This document shows, piece after piece, positions 24,691 through 38,100 of a stretch of DNA of 64,000 nt. Numbering within the stretch: the first letter of the stretch is position 1; each line of letters begins with the position of its first letter. This stretch comes from Anopheles merus (Eukaryota; Arthropoda; Insecta; Diptera; Culicidae): positions 11,565,050 to 11,629,049 of the forward strand of contig NC_054082.1 of assembly GCF_017562075.2 (NCBI RefSeq), read 5' to 3'. The notes beneath the pieces were generated by a model. The model did no database searches, had not been told where the DNA came from, and was given only the letters and a program-made list of their open reading frames with translations. The translations under genes were made by a program, and so were the position numbers.

Positions 24691-26154
24691 GAAAGGATAA
24701 TTGAATTAACCTGTGGAATAAATATACCCTTCTAGGTACCCTAATTTAACCTGTTGGACATGTATTAAACGTTTTTCATGAATATGTGACAGCAAGAGAT
24801 GTTGACCGTCCTTTAGGTGCGCTCCAATAATTATAAATATATGTGAAATCTGGTCATTCCAAATACTTTCACGCAAAAAAAAGAAAACAAACCCTTACAA
24901 TCTATCTCAACACGGAATCGTTTCATCCTGTCGAATAAGGAATGCTTTTCCACAGACTGAGCAGTTGACCTAAAAAATGAGCAGAAATTAAGCACCAATT
25001 TTGACAGCTAATGGGCAACCATTTATCCACCGTGACCGGCTCTCGATCAATTCCGTTGACCACTCGATGAACACCGACGGAGGCTGCCGTAGAAATGTTT
25101 CACCGTGGGGCAACATAATGATGATTAGTTTTAACGCTTTAAGCTTATTCGCTGATCCGGTGGATAAATGGCAGCAGTTCGCTACGCATTGGTGGCGATC
25201 CGGGAAACGCAGAGAGCGGATCGGGGTGTATTTCAATTTCATGATTAGCTCCGGTTGGTTCGCGTATCCATTTTTTTCCTTCGCGCCCTCTGACCCTCGT
25301 GACTGTAAATCGATGAAAATCACACCGTACACCAGTAATGTAGGTTGAAACACGGTGAGAAACATGTGCATGTGTTTTGATTTCCTTCGACAGCTTCTTC
25401 GATTCTGAAGGTGCTTTCGTGGCTCACTCATTTCGGCTGTGTGTCCACAATCCACACCGATTTACCCCGAAGAAGATGATGATTGATGGCTAATAATTCC
25501 TCGCGCGCCAAGGGGAAACCGTAGATAGCCGCGAATAAGACGGATGGGAATGTTTTCGACGGCATGGTAGATTTACGAAATCGAATTTAACATAGTCTAC
25601 CTAAACCGGTTGGACAGAAAACTTCTAGCCTTCGAGCTACCGCCACCGTTAAGCGTTTGTTAGAAGCCACACAGTGTTGGTGGAAAAATTATTATGGTGA
25701 TTTATGCAAACGAAACCACAAACACAACGCGCGATGAGCTGCTGGCAATAAACGCCGCAAAATCGTTTCTTCGCCAACTTTTCGCTCTCGGCAGGACCCA
25801 GCAAGAAAGAGATGGTCCCAGATTCGCGAACGATGGTGCCCAACGAGAGCAAGATTAATTGAATGCTATAAAATATTCATACACGACATTTAAATTAACC
25901 TGTTGACTCTGGCGGACACTTTGCGTTGGCTACGGGCTTTTGCACTGTCTTGAGCATTGAGATTCTTCGAGTGTCATTCCCATGCCCCGTTGTTTGAGAG
26001 AAACTGTTTCCGCCGGCAATGGCACGTTTTGTTGTTTTGAGTTTTGAAAAGGAGATCGCAATATGATTCGCAGCTTAAATGCTGCCGACGTCTAAAGTGT
26101 GGCCAAGTGGCGAACAGATTTCATCACGATCATGACGTCGCTTTTGAGAATGCG

Positions 26155-26186
26155 GACGATGGTGACGATGGTGATGATGATGATGC
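26155..26186. repeat. GAT/GGT trinucleotide microsatellite
   Basis: An imperfect trinucleotide run of gac, gat, ggt and gat units ends in four pure gat units. In one frame it would read as aspartate and glycine, but the surrounding open frame is short and unsupported. Confidence 0.85.
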
Positions 26187-27128
26187 TGCACTGAGCAATG
26201 AGGTAGAAATGTTAAGTGCAGATTGCGTGCATTGCGTTGGAAGCACATTTAACGGTCGGACACCAGCTTGACATCAGAACGCCTACTTTCGCAAATGCAG
26301 AGTAACGTAGTGACGGACGAGGTCGGTTGCACGACGTTCATGGCGGTGGTCCACGGCGATGAAGGTCAAGTTTGTACAGCTCGCTTAGTAGAGCGGAGGA
26401 TAGAAGAGCGGAAAATTAATTAACCATCTCCAACGGTCCATCGAGCTCGGGACAGCAGGCGTGCGATTTTCAACACCTCTGATACACACCCTAAAACACT
26501 GCATGATGGTAGTGAATTTAATCGTAGCTTATCAAACTTTATGTTTGATATTATTACCCATACAGTGGGGAGGCCAGAACACGCTGAACAGTTTCTGCGC
26601 CACCGCCGACAAGAAGCGTCCCCGCCCACTTTACGCTTTTAATTGTTTCGCGTAATTGTAATTTATTGCATCGAATGTAATGCATCATGCTGTTCGCCTG
26701 CAGTCGCTGACCGGTTACGTTGAAATTGATTTTGCCGCACGCCCCCGGACGGACTGTTCTTTCTAGGCGACGGTTTGAGCCGACAGCGCGTAAGGTGTGC
26801 GTGAAAAGTATTAATCATGTTAGAAGAAATCATACCAGCTCTCAGCTATAGAAATAAGAAAGTACATCGCATGTAATAAATGGTAAGCTAATATCTCAAA
26901 GTCAATTATCTAAGAAGATTCATTTAAACAAGTAAAGTGGTTAAAGATTTACGTTACACAATATTATTCTGATAGCATCGGAGCAAAATTCTCCGCAATT
27001 TTCAAAAGGGATTGCGATTGACCTCTCCCATGAAATCATAACTGAGTTCGTTAACATCCTCAGGGCTATAGTTTATGTGAGAATAAAAAAAAGGAAAATT
27101 CCCATTTTGAGCACACAGTGATCATTAC

Positions 27129-27190
27129 ACAAAATAAAATATAAACAAAACAAAATATCACAAATAACATATAAACAAATAACAAAATAT
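27129..27190. repeat. A-rich low-complexity tract
   Basis: Repeated variants of acaaaata and ataaacaaa make up a roughly 60-base A-rich stretch, with ataaacaaa occurring twice about 30 bases apart. No transposon ends are visible around it. Confidence 0.75.
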
Positions 27191-27330
27191 TCATCCAATG
27201 AACACAATGTAGCATAGATGCAAGCACACTAGATAAACATAGTCAATCGAAACCTCATCCAGAGAAAACTGCTCAATTTCCTATACATTATTCAGTCTTC
27301 GTCGCACTCCCATCACAATAGGACGCGGGT

Positions 27331-27420
27331 GGTAATAATAGTAATAACAATCACTATTGCGCCGGTACGATGATAAAAAATAATAACGGCAATGATGCTA
27401 ATAATAACAGTTCTAATAGC
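27331..27420. repeat. Interrupted AAT-type trinucleotide repeats
   Basis: Three clusters of aat and taa units (around 27332-27350, 27372-27386 and 27398-27410) are separated by unique sequence. They look like decayed microsatellite DNA. Confidence 0.7.
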
Positions 27421-28654
27421 GCACATTGAACAATGGCCACTTCCTTGTCCATTTGTGTGGAGTCTTTCACGCCCTCTCGCTGTTGCATCGAGGCATCAAC
27501 CCGATGCTCTACAAGGCTGCTCAAATAAAATAACTTAACTTTCCACTTCCACCGATCACTGGTTGCCGATTATTTGCATGACACGCAGATTCCGAGGATC
27601 CCAAGTGGGACCTCAACCACGGGTCCAAACGCGGGCGTTTATCGGAGAGTCCACCGCTCGGGAAGCAGTTACTCGTGGCTAGCCGACACGGACTGGAGCT
27701 TATTGGCACAGAGGTAAGTTGGACAATAAATTTGAGAAATGGCTAACAACATCACCACCACCATCGAACTTCGAACGTTGGCCACTTCCTGGGTGGAATC
27801 GTGTACCGCTATCGTCCGTTTCGGGCAACGGGCTTAATCACGAGTCACGAACTAGCTGAGCTTGAGTTTGTTGCTGCCCGTTGCTGGACGGTGGGATTGT
27901 GTCTTTGTTCCAATTCGACTCGACTCGGAGGTCTGCCTGAAAGATTGTGTGCGGTAAGCTGGAGTCCGTTCGACCATACGAAGGGTACAACGCACACGTC
28001 CGCGTATTGAACTCTTGCTAGTCCGAAGCCCTACTCATGCTCAAGGGAGGTAAGCGATCCCGGGGGAAGAGATGGTGTCTATTCTTCGTAGTGTGGAGTT
28101 TCACTTTTGAGGGTCTCTCCATAATACGACACGGTGGACTGTTCGCTAGACGAGGTCGCATAGGTTGAGGTTAGTTGTCCACTGATGTCTGGCAGATCGA
28201 GTGGAAAAAGTGGTTTAAAAGGAAATCCAATTCCAAGCCCTTAAACACCCGGTGGTCGATGAACGGCGTTTGTGGTTGTAGTATTTTTATTTTCCTACTT
28301 GATTGCATCTCTCCATGAATGAACAATAAACAATCGAACAGCTCGAAAATGGCATCGCAAAAGCAAATCAGACTATGATCGTGGCGCTGGAGTGCAGCGT
28401 GATAGGACCAGACCAGATCCTCGGTAAATATGAGTATAATTCTGAACGGACAGTATGATGTCCGGTATGAGATTAAGGTGAGAGTGTAAACAAATTGGTT
28501 GACACCAATTGTTCTACAGTTTGGAATGTAGCTCTCTCTGGTAACTGTTTGTAGTATGTTAGTGCATCTAAATAAAATATTGACATGGTACTTTAAAAAG
28601 GTATTTGAAATAATGTTTGCACTTTTTTACTCAGAAGGAGAGGTTCATATAGAC

Positions 28655-28817
28655 CAGCGGTTTTCAATCAGTGAGGAATTCCCCCAAGATGATAGAAATT
28701 TTGTTCAATACCATGGGTTGTCAAGCTCTCCCCTCGCTCATGAACTTGTTAGTAGGGAATAATATCTTACATGCACCCTACATGGCGGAAAAGGCTTCAA
28801 AAGGCTGAAATCCACTG
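28655..28817. mobile_element. hAT-type MITE, 163 bp
   Basis: The left end is CAGCGGTTTTCA and the complement of the right end is CAGTGGATTTCA, 10 of 12 bases identical and of the CAGNGG type found at hAT termini. It is flanked by atatagac (28647-28654) and atataaac (28818-28825), an 8-bp target-site duplication with one mismatch, as expected for hAT insertion. The interior has no transposase and is too short for one, so it is a nonautonomous miniature element. The single mismatch in the duplication points to some age. Confidence 0.75.
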
Positions 28818-31400
28818 ATATAAACAAAATTTCATAAAAAAATGATTGGTTTTACAAAGCACATCATATTTCTATTTTCTTCTTACAAACGAAATCATTT
28901 TACACGTTATAGACATCCATAATTTATTAAATCTAGATTTCGATCAAATAGTTTCTAACTCTATTTATGTAGTGCAATGTCTGCTTGTACATTATCTCGT
29001 TAGGGTTCATTTGGGTAACGTAAAATTCTGATTAGATGCTTGAAAATTAACCCTGTGCTTTGATGATAAACGGATAAATCAGTCTGATGTTACTCATAGA
29101 ACATATGGAAAGATCTTTTGTGGTAGCATCCCATCCCCAGTGTGTATCTTTAACGATCCGATACATGATACGCTGCTATGTGAAACCTAAGATAAGCCCA
29201 GCTTCCTATGGCTACTTTATAATATTTTAATCCTGCTTATACTCTTATATTTATGTTGACACTCCATTTTAGAGGTGAAACGTGGCCTAAAAATGTTGCT
29301 TTTAACGGTAACTTTGTTATGCAAGAATGTCATGGGACAACTCTGTTTTTTGTCCGTAGATCTACGGTTCACAAGCAAAGCAAGAAGAGAGGTCGATTTG
29401 AAGGGAACGAATGAGTAATTGCCGAGACCTTCAATAACACCAATATCTATAGGCGTTGCTGATATTATTGCTAGGTCAACAGCATCTCGAACTGGCTCAA
29501 TTGTTGAGGTCATCCAGAGAACGCGAGGTTTTGCCACGTTCCAGGAGGCAATTTATGGCCCTCCATCGTCATCGTTACTTCAGCCGGTCCAAACACATTG
29601 GTTCAATTTCGTTCGACGTCGTAATTTTCGAATGAAGAAGAATGTCTATGTTCACCAGAACCTGTTCGCAGAAGAGCTGAGAGTATGGCAATTCGGCAAC
29701 AACGTACTGCAACATTATTCAATCGGGACTGTGCAGTGGAGCTGCAGGCGTAGTATTTTTTGTATTTTGTTCGTCCGTTTACATTTATTCTTCGCAAATT
29801 GCGGTGCGGTGCAGTCACCAGACGGTCGTGACTGCGTTGTTGTGCAAATAATAAACCAAAATCAAAGAATTTTTTTTATCTGCAAATTACAAATTTTCAA
29901 TGCCTTGGTATCTACCATAACTAATCAGTGTTGAACATTATATAAATAAATAAAGACCAGTAAAACAAGATGTTTTTACAGTTGTTGTTGTAGTACACCT
30001 TGAAACGTTAGTATACACCTTACTATTTTTAGAAAAAATCGCAGTACAATTTTCGTTTTAACAAAATAAAAAAAAACCAAAAGTATAAGCAATCTCACGA
30101 TAGGTCTACCATAAATAAAAACACTGTTTAACAGGATAGTACGAGCAGTGAAGGCAACAATAATGAAGGATATTCTGTAACAATAACGAGGGTTTTTCCT
30201 GTATCTCACTCTCCCAATATTATGCATTGAATCGTGTCACCTTCAATTTGGGCGAACAGATAGACGAAGTAATGCGTGAGTATAGTATGCTTCCTAAGGG
30301 AAAAAGAAGTTCCACAGGGAGCGAGGCGAATAAATCCTTCCACAGGGAATGCTTTCCTGTTTTGCCATTTACACAGGATGTTTGTTCAAAAAAGTCTGTT
30401 TTCCCTGTTGGAGTTTCTCCCCTTGTAAAAGGGGGACGAACAGAAAGCATAAATAAACGACGGTTCTTTGGTGGTGGCGACGCAATAATGAAAATGGCTA
30501 CAGAGTATATAATATCACAACTTCGGTTCTCGAACAAAAGGGACACGAATAATGCGGTGTGTAATGTTGCGCAAATTAAATGAAACAACGTGTGTGAATG
30601 ATGTAACAAAACTGTGCCAAGACTAAGAGCTGGAGAAAGGGACATTTTGTCGGCACCCTCGCCAAAGTGATAATCACAAACACCTCGGGTGGAAGGATTC
30701 TCTTGGAATGCAAGCAGCAGCATAGTAGCTTAGAAACCCCTAGTTAGGAAGCATGACACCAAGATGATACTTTCTTTTAATTTTGTCTTTCATTTTGCTC
30801 AGAAATCACCCCGACAAAAAGTTACCTCTATCCACCGAATGTGCTGACAACGAGGCAAATCTTGTGCCACTGTTTTGACACTTACTCGCTCTTTTGCGTT
30901 TGCAAGCATGTATTTTGGTCACATCTGGTACGTTTGGGTACGTTTGTTCTTTGTTTTGATGTACGGGAAGAAAGCAAGATAATGTCTAAAGAAGGAGAAG
31001 TAATATTCCCAGACAGACTCATTTTTAATAAGCACAGATGTCAGGTAGAACTAAATTGTTCCTGTTATGAATGTTACTTTCACCAAAAGACCAAAACTCT
31101 GTGGTTGATCCTTAACTTTTAGCGGTGAATTAATGTGGTAAAGTTTGCAACCTTGCCATTGTCACCCAGAGTCGTATTATACAGAATTTCAACAATATGG
31201 TAGTTATAATTATGATTCGTTCAGTAGCAAAGAAATGCGAAGGAATAACTTTTTACCATCTAATTTGGGACAGATATCATCGCATACACGACTGGTCTAT
31301 TCAAAATGGAAAAAAAAACATCGGCTAGGGAGGAAACCAAAATATAAAATATCTATTTTGGTAGTAACGAAATCACAAAATGAGTTTGAATCAACAGATC

Positions 31401-31472
31401 GATATCTAAATAATATGAAAAAAATAATATTATAAAAAATATATTCTTCGAAATAATATTAGAAAAATATCG
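31401..31472. repeat. AT-rich island
   Basis: A block made almost entirely of A and T contains two copies of aataatatta about 37 bases apart. It is low-complexity intronic DNA. A matrix-attachment role cannot be judged from sequence alone. Confidence 0.6.
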
Positions 31473-34400
31473 AGTCAATCCAAGAGTTTCATTATTTATT
31501 ACCATCACATTTAACCTTCACAATTTATTGTATTACATTAGCGATATTTATATGTTTGTAGGTCAACAACATACAACAGGAAAAATTGAATGAACCCCAA
31601 CGATTTTATATATATAATAGAGCTGGCTATGGTTCAACGATTTCGTCGTTCAAAAGACCCTATGTTTGCCTTGAAATTCTTTCTTCTGGAGTGGTTTCGC
31701 CTCATTAGCGCAGACATACGTTCCGCTCAGGTCCCCTGCAGATCCCAAACATTAGTGTGCAGTGCAGTGGAAATACATCCTCAATGCAATGCCATGGAAG
31801 CGCGTGTGGTTCCCATGTCAGCTATAGAAAGAGCCAGAAAAATAATCATGCTGTTACTAATTAATATCTTCCGGTGTATCGCAGCCCAAACAAACGAGGC
31901 AGCGTTGGGTCGCGTTAGTAAAGTGAACGCGTTGTATAACATAAATTTGTCGATTTTCGACATTTGTACTCCGGTATGCATACACGCCCCAAGAAAATGG
32001 AGCGACTACATGGACACACTTGGTGGGACATTTCTAATTTGATGCGACCTGTTTCCATCACACCGATGGGCTTTGGTTGATTTGAATATATTAGAGGCAC
32101 AATTACTAACATTTCCTATGTTTGACAACGCTCAAAATGACCCGATATGTTCGGTGTGATGAGTAAGATGGGAAAGGAATCGAGGAATGGATGAAGCAAA
32201 AGCCCAGCGGTCTGTGAGTTGCATCCCACTCGAATAAATTATCAATCGGGATCATTAATCTTATCGCATAAATGTCAAAATAGACAACACGCCGAGCGAC
32301 ACAGCTCTGCATAAACGCATGGAAAACGCAATTTGTGAGAAACGTAATTTACATAATGGGCGCAGATACATCCGTAGGAGTGTGTGCTTGTGGATAGTGT
32401 AGACTGCTGCAAATCGTAAGGGATATGGAGTAAGCAAGATGATGAATTACTCATTCCACAAAAGGATGCGTCTTTTGCAGGCGAACAAGAACGAAAGTGT
32501 TCGATTAAAGTAGAGCGGCCATATTTGGATCACAAAACAAAGCTCCTATTTTGTCAATACTCGATATCAATATTTAGTATTAAATGTTCACTTTCGTGAA
32601 TTCATTTTTAAATGATATGCATAGAAAATCAATAAATAAGACAATCTCACACCATTGATCTATTGAGACTCTTCAGAAATGAAGAGATTTAAATAAAACG
32701 CAGAATATGTTTGCCCATGGTGTAACCTATACCTGAAACGTCCCTAATTGACGTGGAGACCCTAATTGATCTGTAGTATCGTATACATGCTTCATCTTAC
32801 TTCAAACTGATACAATTCCACTCTTCGCCAATCCGTTAACAAGACGTGTTACTAGTGTTGCAAGCGATATGGGCAAAAACAGCTATGTTGCCACTGATTG
32901 AAATTTCCTTAACTACTCATTATAGGGCCAGCATTGTATGGTTATTCTGCAACACAGAAGCCTCTAAGTGGACTGTCCGTTAATCGATTTACTATCGCTC
33001 GAGGTACTGATTTACAACCAACTACTGAGTTTGGGTTGCAGTGAGTTCGGTAGCCGTTGATGAAGCTCACCTCCGTACGATACTGTTCGAGGGAAGCCTA
33101 TCAAATCACACCGCCACTCGCTCATGTAAAATGGAAAAGACCCCGCAGGGACAGCGTTGCTAACTATCACATTCGACGGAGATGCGTCCCAAGCGTCGAG
33201 TCTTTAGTGTCAAGCATAGGCGTCACGACTGCACCATCATCCGACAGTCCGGGTGATCGATTGAGATAGTGCCGATACCTGCACAACCCACCTCGGAATT
33301 AAGTGTGTTTGTATCATCATCCTTCCATGCGCTCAACCTTGTCAGACATACGCAGAATAGCGCGAATGGTCGACATTTTACGCCTTCTGGCAATCGCGTC
33401 GCTGGCAATTGAACGACCGATTGGGATCCCGGTGGGATCTCCGATAATGTTTATGGCTTTTCGAATGTGTTGTTGTTTTATTTTCCTCCACTCGCTCGGG
33501 ACACAACTGTGTCAGAAGGTATGAGTGATGGTGTAAAGGGCGGTACGATATCCCGGTTAAATGGGGCCGGAGGCAGTTGGATAGATTGCGACGAATGTAA
33601 GGAACTGCGTCGCTATGTATGATTAATTGAGTTGCTTTGGAGTCATGAGGGGAAATGGCAGGGAAACCGTGGACGAAGATCGAACAAGGCGGCAGGTGGA
33701 GGTTTTTATGTTGTGTGGATATTTGAGATGCAAAGAAGTAGCTCAATCGAACTTTGATTTTTGGAAAGATTATGCTAATTATGGAGACACAATCCAATTT
33801 ACAACTCACAAATCACAAAATATACTGTCTTATATCAAAAAGTCTGTATTCTTATTAAATGAAACAATCGAACAAAAGTTAATGGTTTCAAAATACAAAT
33901 GACATGAACTAGCTCTTCAGATAAATATGCATTTTCATCCATCAATCGTCTTTTTCTTGCCCTTAAAATTAACATTCTTTTTTACGGATGCGTGTGGAGG
34001 AGCAGATTAAAGAATCCCCTTTAAGACAATCGGTTTATTTATAGTATAGGCAAACTGTACAACTGAACCAGCCCAAATTTATAAATGTAGTTGATACCGA
34101 CAACGCCTCTCACCGCCAGGGCGAGTAGTGCTTTAGAGAAATGCATCTAACTTTTGTTTGGCTGTGAATGTTGTGAGAAACAAAAAAGACCAGAAGCCAT
34201 ACAACAAACTCAAATGTCTGGGGTTATCAAGAGAAAGCAACGGGAAACAGACGCTGGCGGTGTGTGGTAGATTTATGTGAAATAAACATAATTTTCATTG
34301 CGCACTTTGAAACACGTGGCGATGGGGGGCTTCGTTGCGGCATGTTCTTTTCCACGTCATGTCCCGTCTTGTCCGTAATTTATTGTGCTAATTAAATTTT

Positions 34401-37400
34401 ATGAATGAAATATATTTTCCCGATAATTAACTGACTCGTGTGATCTCCCTCTTCGCATCCTGCATATGCAACATGCGTGTATAGAAAGCATCGCACCACG
34501 TGGGTCCGATGCACCGTTGACCAAGGGCGTTGGTTTGTTTTGCCTTTAATGTAATACAAAAACGCACTGGGCTTAGGTGATCGTGTCTCATGGGTGGCTT
34601 GATCGTTGCAAGCGAAAGGGTTCTCAAGCGTAGCAAGAGAAGCGCCTTGACGTTGCGGTAGCTCTACGACACATAACTGCCAGTCTGGCTACATTTTATG
34701 TTAAAATAAAGATTAAACAGTCCGCGCTAGAGGACCGATGCCATGTCATCTTGGTCGATGCGTTTGAAACATTGATCCGGGGCTGTCGTGTTGTGCCTTA
34801 AGGTTGACCTAAATCTCGATGGAATATCTTCAACAAAGATCACATGGAAGGATGTTGCGTACGATAATGATCTTTTCATATGTTATTTTAAACATGGCAA
34901 AGTTTGCAGGTTGATATATCACATACATTACATTAAACATCGAACGAAAGTATTTAATCGTTCGATTAGTGAAAGTTTCATTCTTCTTTTTCCTGTAGTG
35001 AGCACTTGCATTCCACCCAGTTTAAATACAAAATAAATTCTGTACACATATAAAAACAACATGAATGCAACGTTTGAACAGTAAAAGCTTTAACTGCACT
35101 CACAAGAATAACCAATCAAATAATCCAACAAAAATATCAATAAGGGTTTCATTTCCAAATCCATTAAAGGAATATAAAACCACATAACTTGAATTAAACA
35201 GAGAAGGCATATTTTCATTAACTGCCAAAAATAGCTCCCCGCTGCGCAAGACATGGTTAGGGGATTTCACTTTGTGAATGAAACATGTATTCAGGTCCAT
35301 TTGGTAGATTTGAAGTTCCTTGTATCGCCGTAAATTTCGTGAAGCCCATGGTTAGGTTGTGCCGCTGAGTAGACTGTGTTGGACAACGATCGTATTTAAT
35401 GGGAGTCAGATTTAGAAAGTGAAGTAGTCAAGCATGTATGATCATACTATCATGGCCAAACTTCTTCCGAGACGACCACGTCTACAAGTGGACAAGCAAG
35501 TGGACCGGATGAAGATCATTCATCAGACCGATGTGGAAAGTAATTATGTTCCATGTGGCGGAGAGCACGATGTTTGGCGGATAAAAAAAAACTAGAACGG
35601 AACAGGGTAAGAATAGTTAAACCGTTTAATATCGTATAGGGTCCGGTTTGATGTTTACCATCAAACTATGCGGGTCAGCATTCGATTCATTACGATGCTA
35701 ATTTGACCTAATAAACCAATATAGTATTGAGTGGAAGAATTGTATCTAATCAATAATTAAATAATTGTAATTAATAAGGTAAGAAATCAATAAAATAAGT
35801 GAATAGAGTCGTAGCTATGAATCTCCATTACACCAGAAGAGCAAGAAAAATCATCTTCGATTTAGGACAGCATCACGATAAGGAGTATAGCCATGTACTT
35901 TTAAATGGCAAACTACTGGTAGTAATATCATGGCACTAGTGTTACCTATTTTCCGTTTCATGTTCACTACTTTCGCAATATAAAGACCATTCGGCTGTTT
36001 TCGTATGCTAGACGACATGAAGTACCTTTCGAGACTATGTAAACTGTTTGACGAAAAAACCAGCATCGTATCAATCGAATCCCGGAGATGCTTCAGTACG
36101 GAAGGCTTCTATCGATTGTTTTTTTAACCATTTTGCAGACCATTTTGAACTTGAATACTTGAACGAGTGATGTCAACAAGAACGTTCATTGGTTTTGCAT
36201 GACATTGCATCGTGGTAAAAGCGGTAGTAGTTCGCAATTGCAATAGGAAAGACGCATTTTGACTACTCTAAGAAGATTGAACTGAGTTTTGGGATTTGGG
36301 GAATTACAACAGCACACAATTGTTCAGTACAATGCACAAACTCAACAATCAAGAGCAATCATTTTTCAAGCTTCATCAATAATTTACATCATGCAAATTT
36401 TCATGCTGTTCCCAGTAGTCGTTGCATTCTATTTCTCATAAGAAAAGCGAGCACTTGATTGTCCGCAGCATGATACAAGGGTGGCCAAGTTATTATTGGA
36501 TACTGCCACACGCAATCTAACACAACCTAGTTTTTCATTTTTCTTGTATGTAGATACTTTGTGATAAACAGCGGTGGGAATGTAATCGGTAATTTATTCA
36601 AGTAGTATGACATCAAGTCTCACAACTGAAAATACAAAGACATCTAAAGGGGGAAGAGGCCTCTAAAACCTTGTAAGGTTGAAGGCTTCTAACAGGAGAG
36701 TAAAATATTAGTTCATCTATCATCCTGCACCATCGATAGTAGACGAACGTACACATCAGAACATTGATGCTTCGCCGTAAGAGCGCAAGCCTCGAGCGAC
36801 CGGTATTTGCGTGAATGGAATATTTAAAAGCATAAGCACAGCCATTCTCAGTCTTTGCTTTGCGAGAATCTTATCAGGAGGAAATTGGAATGTATGGCAA
36901 TGGCTTGATTGCGCTCCATGCTGGAGCTATAACTTTTAAAAACGTTACAATTTCCCAGGATATAACCCAATCCCTTAGTGTTACGAGACGGTTGCTTCAC
37001 ACAGTGGGATATCTCGTTCAATCATGCAATTGCCATCAGCACTTTGACTCCCACTGGAAGCGATTCCAAGCAGAATATGAAATTGATCCACTTTGTCTAA
37101 ATTGCAAACCAACCATTTTGAGGACAGAAAGTGCAAGAAGCGTCTCCGGGATGCTGTTTAAGGCTCAATGACTCTATAGCAGTGTGAAAGAACGCGACAT
37201 TAGCGTCGCTATCGTCGTGGTGAATCTTTATCGATTGTTCGCTTATATCAGCAGTTGTCTCGCGTTAAAGGATTTACTCAATTACTAAAGACAAAAAACA
37301 AGAATAAAGAAGAGGAACATGTCTTCCTCGTTATACCCAATCAGGACGAAACATTCGTTTCACTCAAAGCACCGCTGGGTCCCCCTTTACTGATAGAACT

Positions 37401-38006
37401 TTAGAATGGATTTTATGATATCGTAAATCTGATACCTCTTGTGAGTGTGAGTGTCTATTCCTCTGCATAAAACGGCGAGAGTTGATTGCCCTGTGAAAAA
37501 CACCATGGAAAGGGTTTTCATCCATTTTGCGTGTTCCAATTTGCATTGAAGTGGTAGTGGTAAGTACACCACGGACATTATGCAGTGTGAAACCACGCAG
37601 CAGTAGCATAATCCGCAGCAGTATCAGGGTGGTTCTCTCTTTGTCAGTGATACTTGACTTGATTAAGTTCCAGAGTGACTTATCGGTTTTCGCAAAGGCT
37701 GATGTGCTCAAATGACAAAGCCATTATTGCGAAAGGCGTGAAATAGTAAACACGGTAGAATATATTTTAAGCCCGTTAATGTTTATTCTCTTGTGTAAAC
37801 GGCGATCAATTTCAAAACAAACTTTTTTTTTTGTTTGCAGTACTATTAAAGAAAGAAATAGTATTTAATTTTCCTTGAAACGCAAGCACAACAGCATATA
37901 ATTTCAGTAAAATAATATATTTTGCTGTTTGTAAGCTCATTTGATGTCCATATATTTTGATTAGGATATTCAAGATTGTTCTTTTTGTTTTGCAGCCAAA
38001 TGCTAT

Positions 38007-38100
38007 ACTCACGTAGTTTTTTAATGAAATTTACTTATCGTAAGGTATTTTTAAAGATCTTCCACTTACCTGTAAAACAAAAAGGAAAAAAAAACATTAG
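38007..38100 (-). other. sli: Candidate recursive-splicing ratchet point 2
   Basis: Minus strand: CTAAT at 38100-38096 fits a branch site. It is followed by a long T-rich tract ending GTTTTACAG and joined without a gap to GTAAGTGG. The junction is between 38070 and 38069. The regenerated donor GTAAGT is a full consensus. Further down, GTGAGT at 38012-38007 is a second good donor that would bound a cryptic 57-base exon (38013-38069). The site lies near the middle of the giant intron, where recursive sites tend to fall in fly genes. It is the cleanest of the three because branch site, tract, acceptor and donor are all close to consensus. Confidence 0.78.

Larger units (their letters stand above)
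10799..38006 (-). other. sli: Giant intron segment between ratchet points 1 and 2
   Basis: About 27.3 kb, the longest inferred splicing step. It holds a 163-bp hAT-type MITE (28655-28817), a weaker hAT-like remnant (20388-20645), a tRNA-like degenerate sequence (about 24611-24690), a GAT microsatellite and A-rich or AAT-rich stretches at 27.1-27.4 kb. Long frames at 12058-12507 (minus), 24988-25455 (minus), 29419-29934 (plus), 30220-30723 (minus), 31590-32042 (plus) and 33378-33809 (minus) resemble no family I know. The remainder shows no coding exon, tRNA or known small RNA. Confidence 0.6.

Noticed and set aside
29419..29934. 171-codon plus-strand frame, the longest in the window
   Set aside because: Not called as a gene: the second half is low in protein-like features, there is no recognised family, and the antisense frame is equally plausible. 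Kept only as a finding.
33069..33200. Minus-strand GGAG|GTGAGC as an exon end
   Set aside because: Upstream reading frames carry stops and do not resemble the LRR cap.
35240..35275. Partial resemblance on the minus strand (CTAACCATGTC) to the 3' part of miR-218, which sits in vertebrate SLIT introns
   Set aside because: The seed half (TTGTGCTTGAT) is absent and there is no suitable hairpin, so the match is chance.
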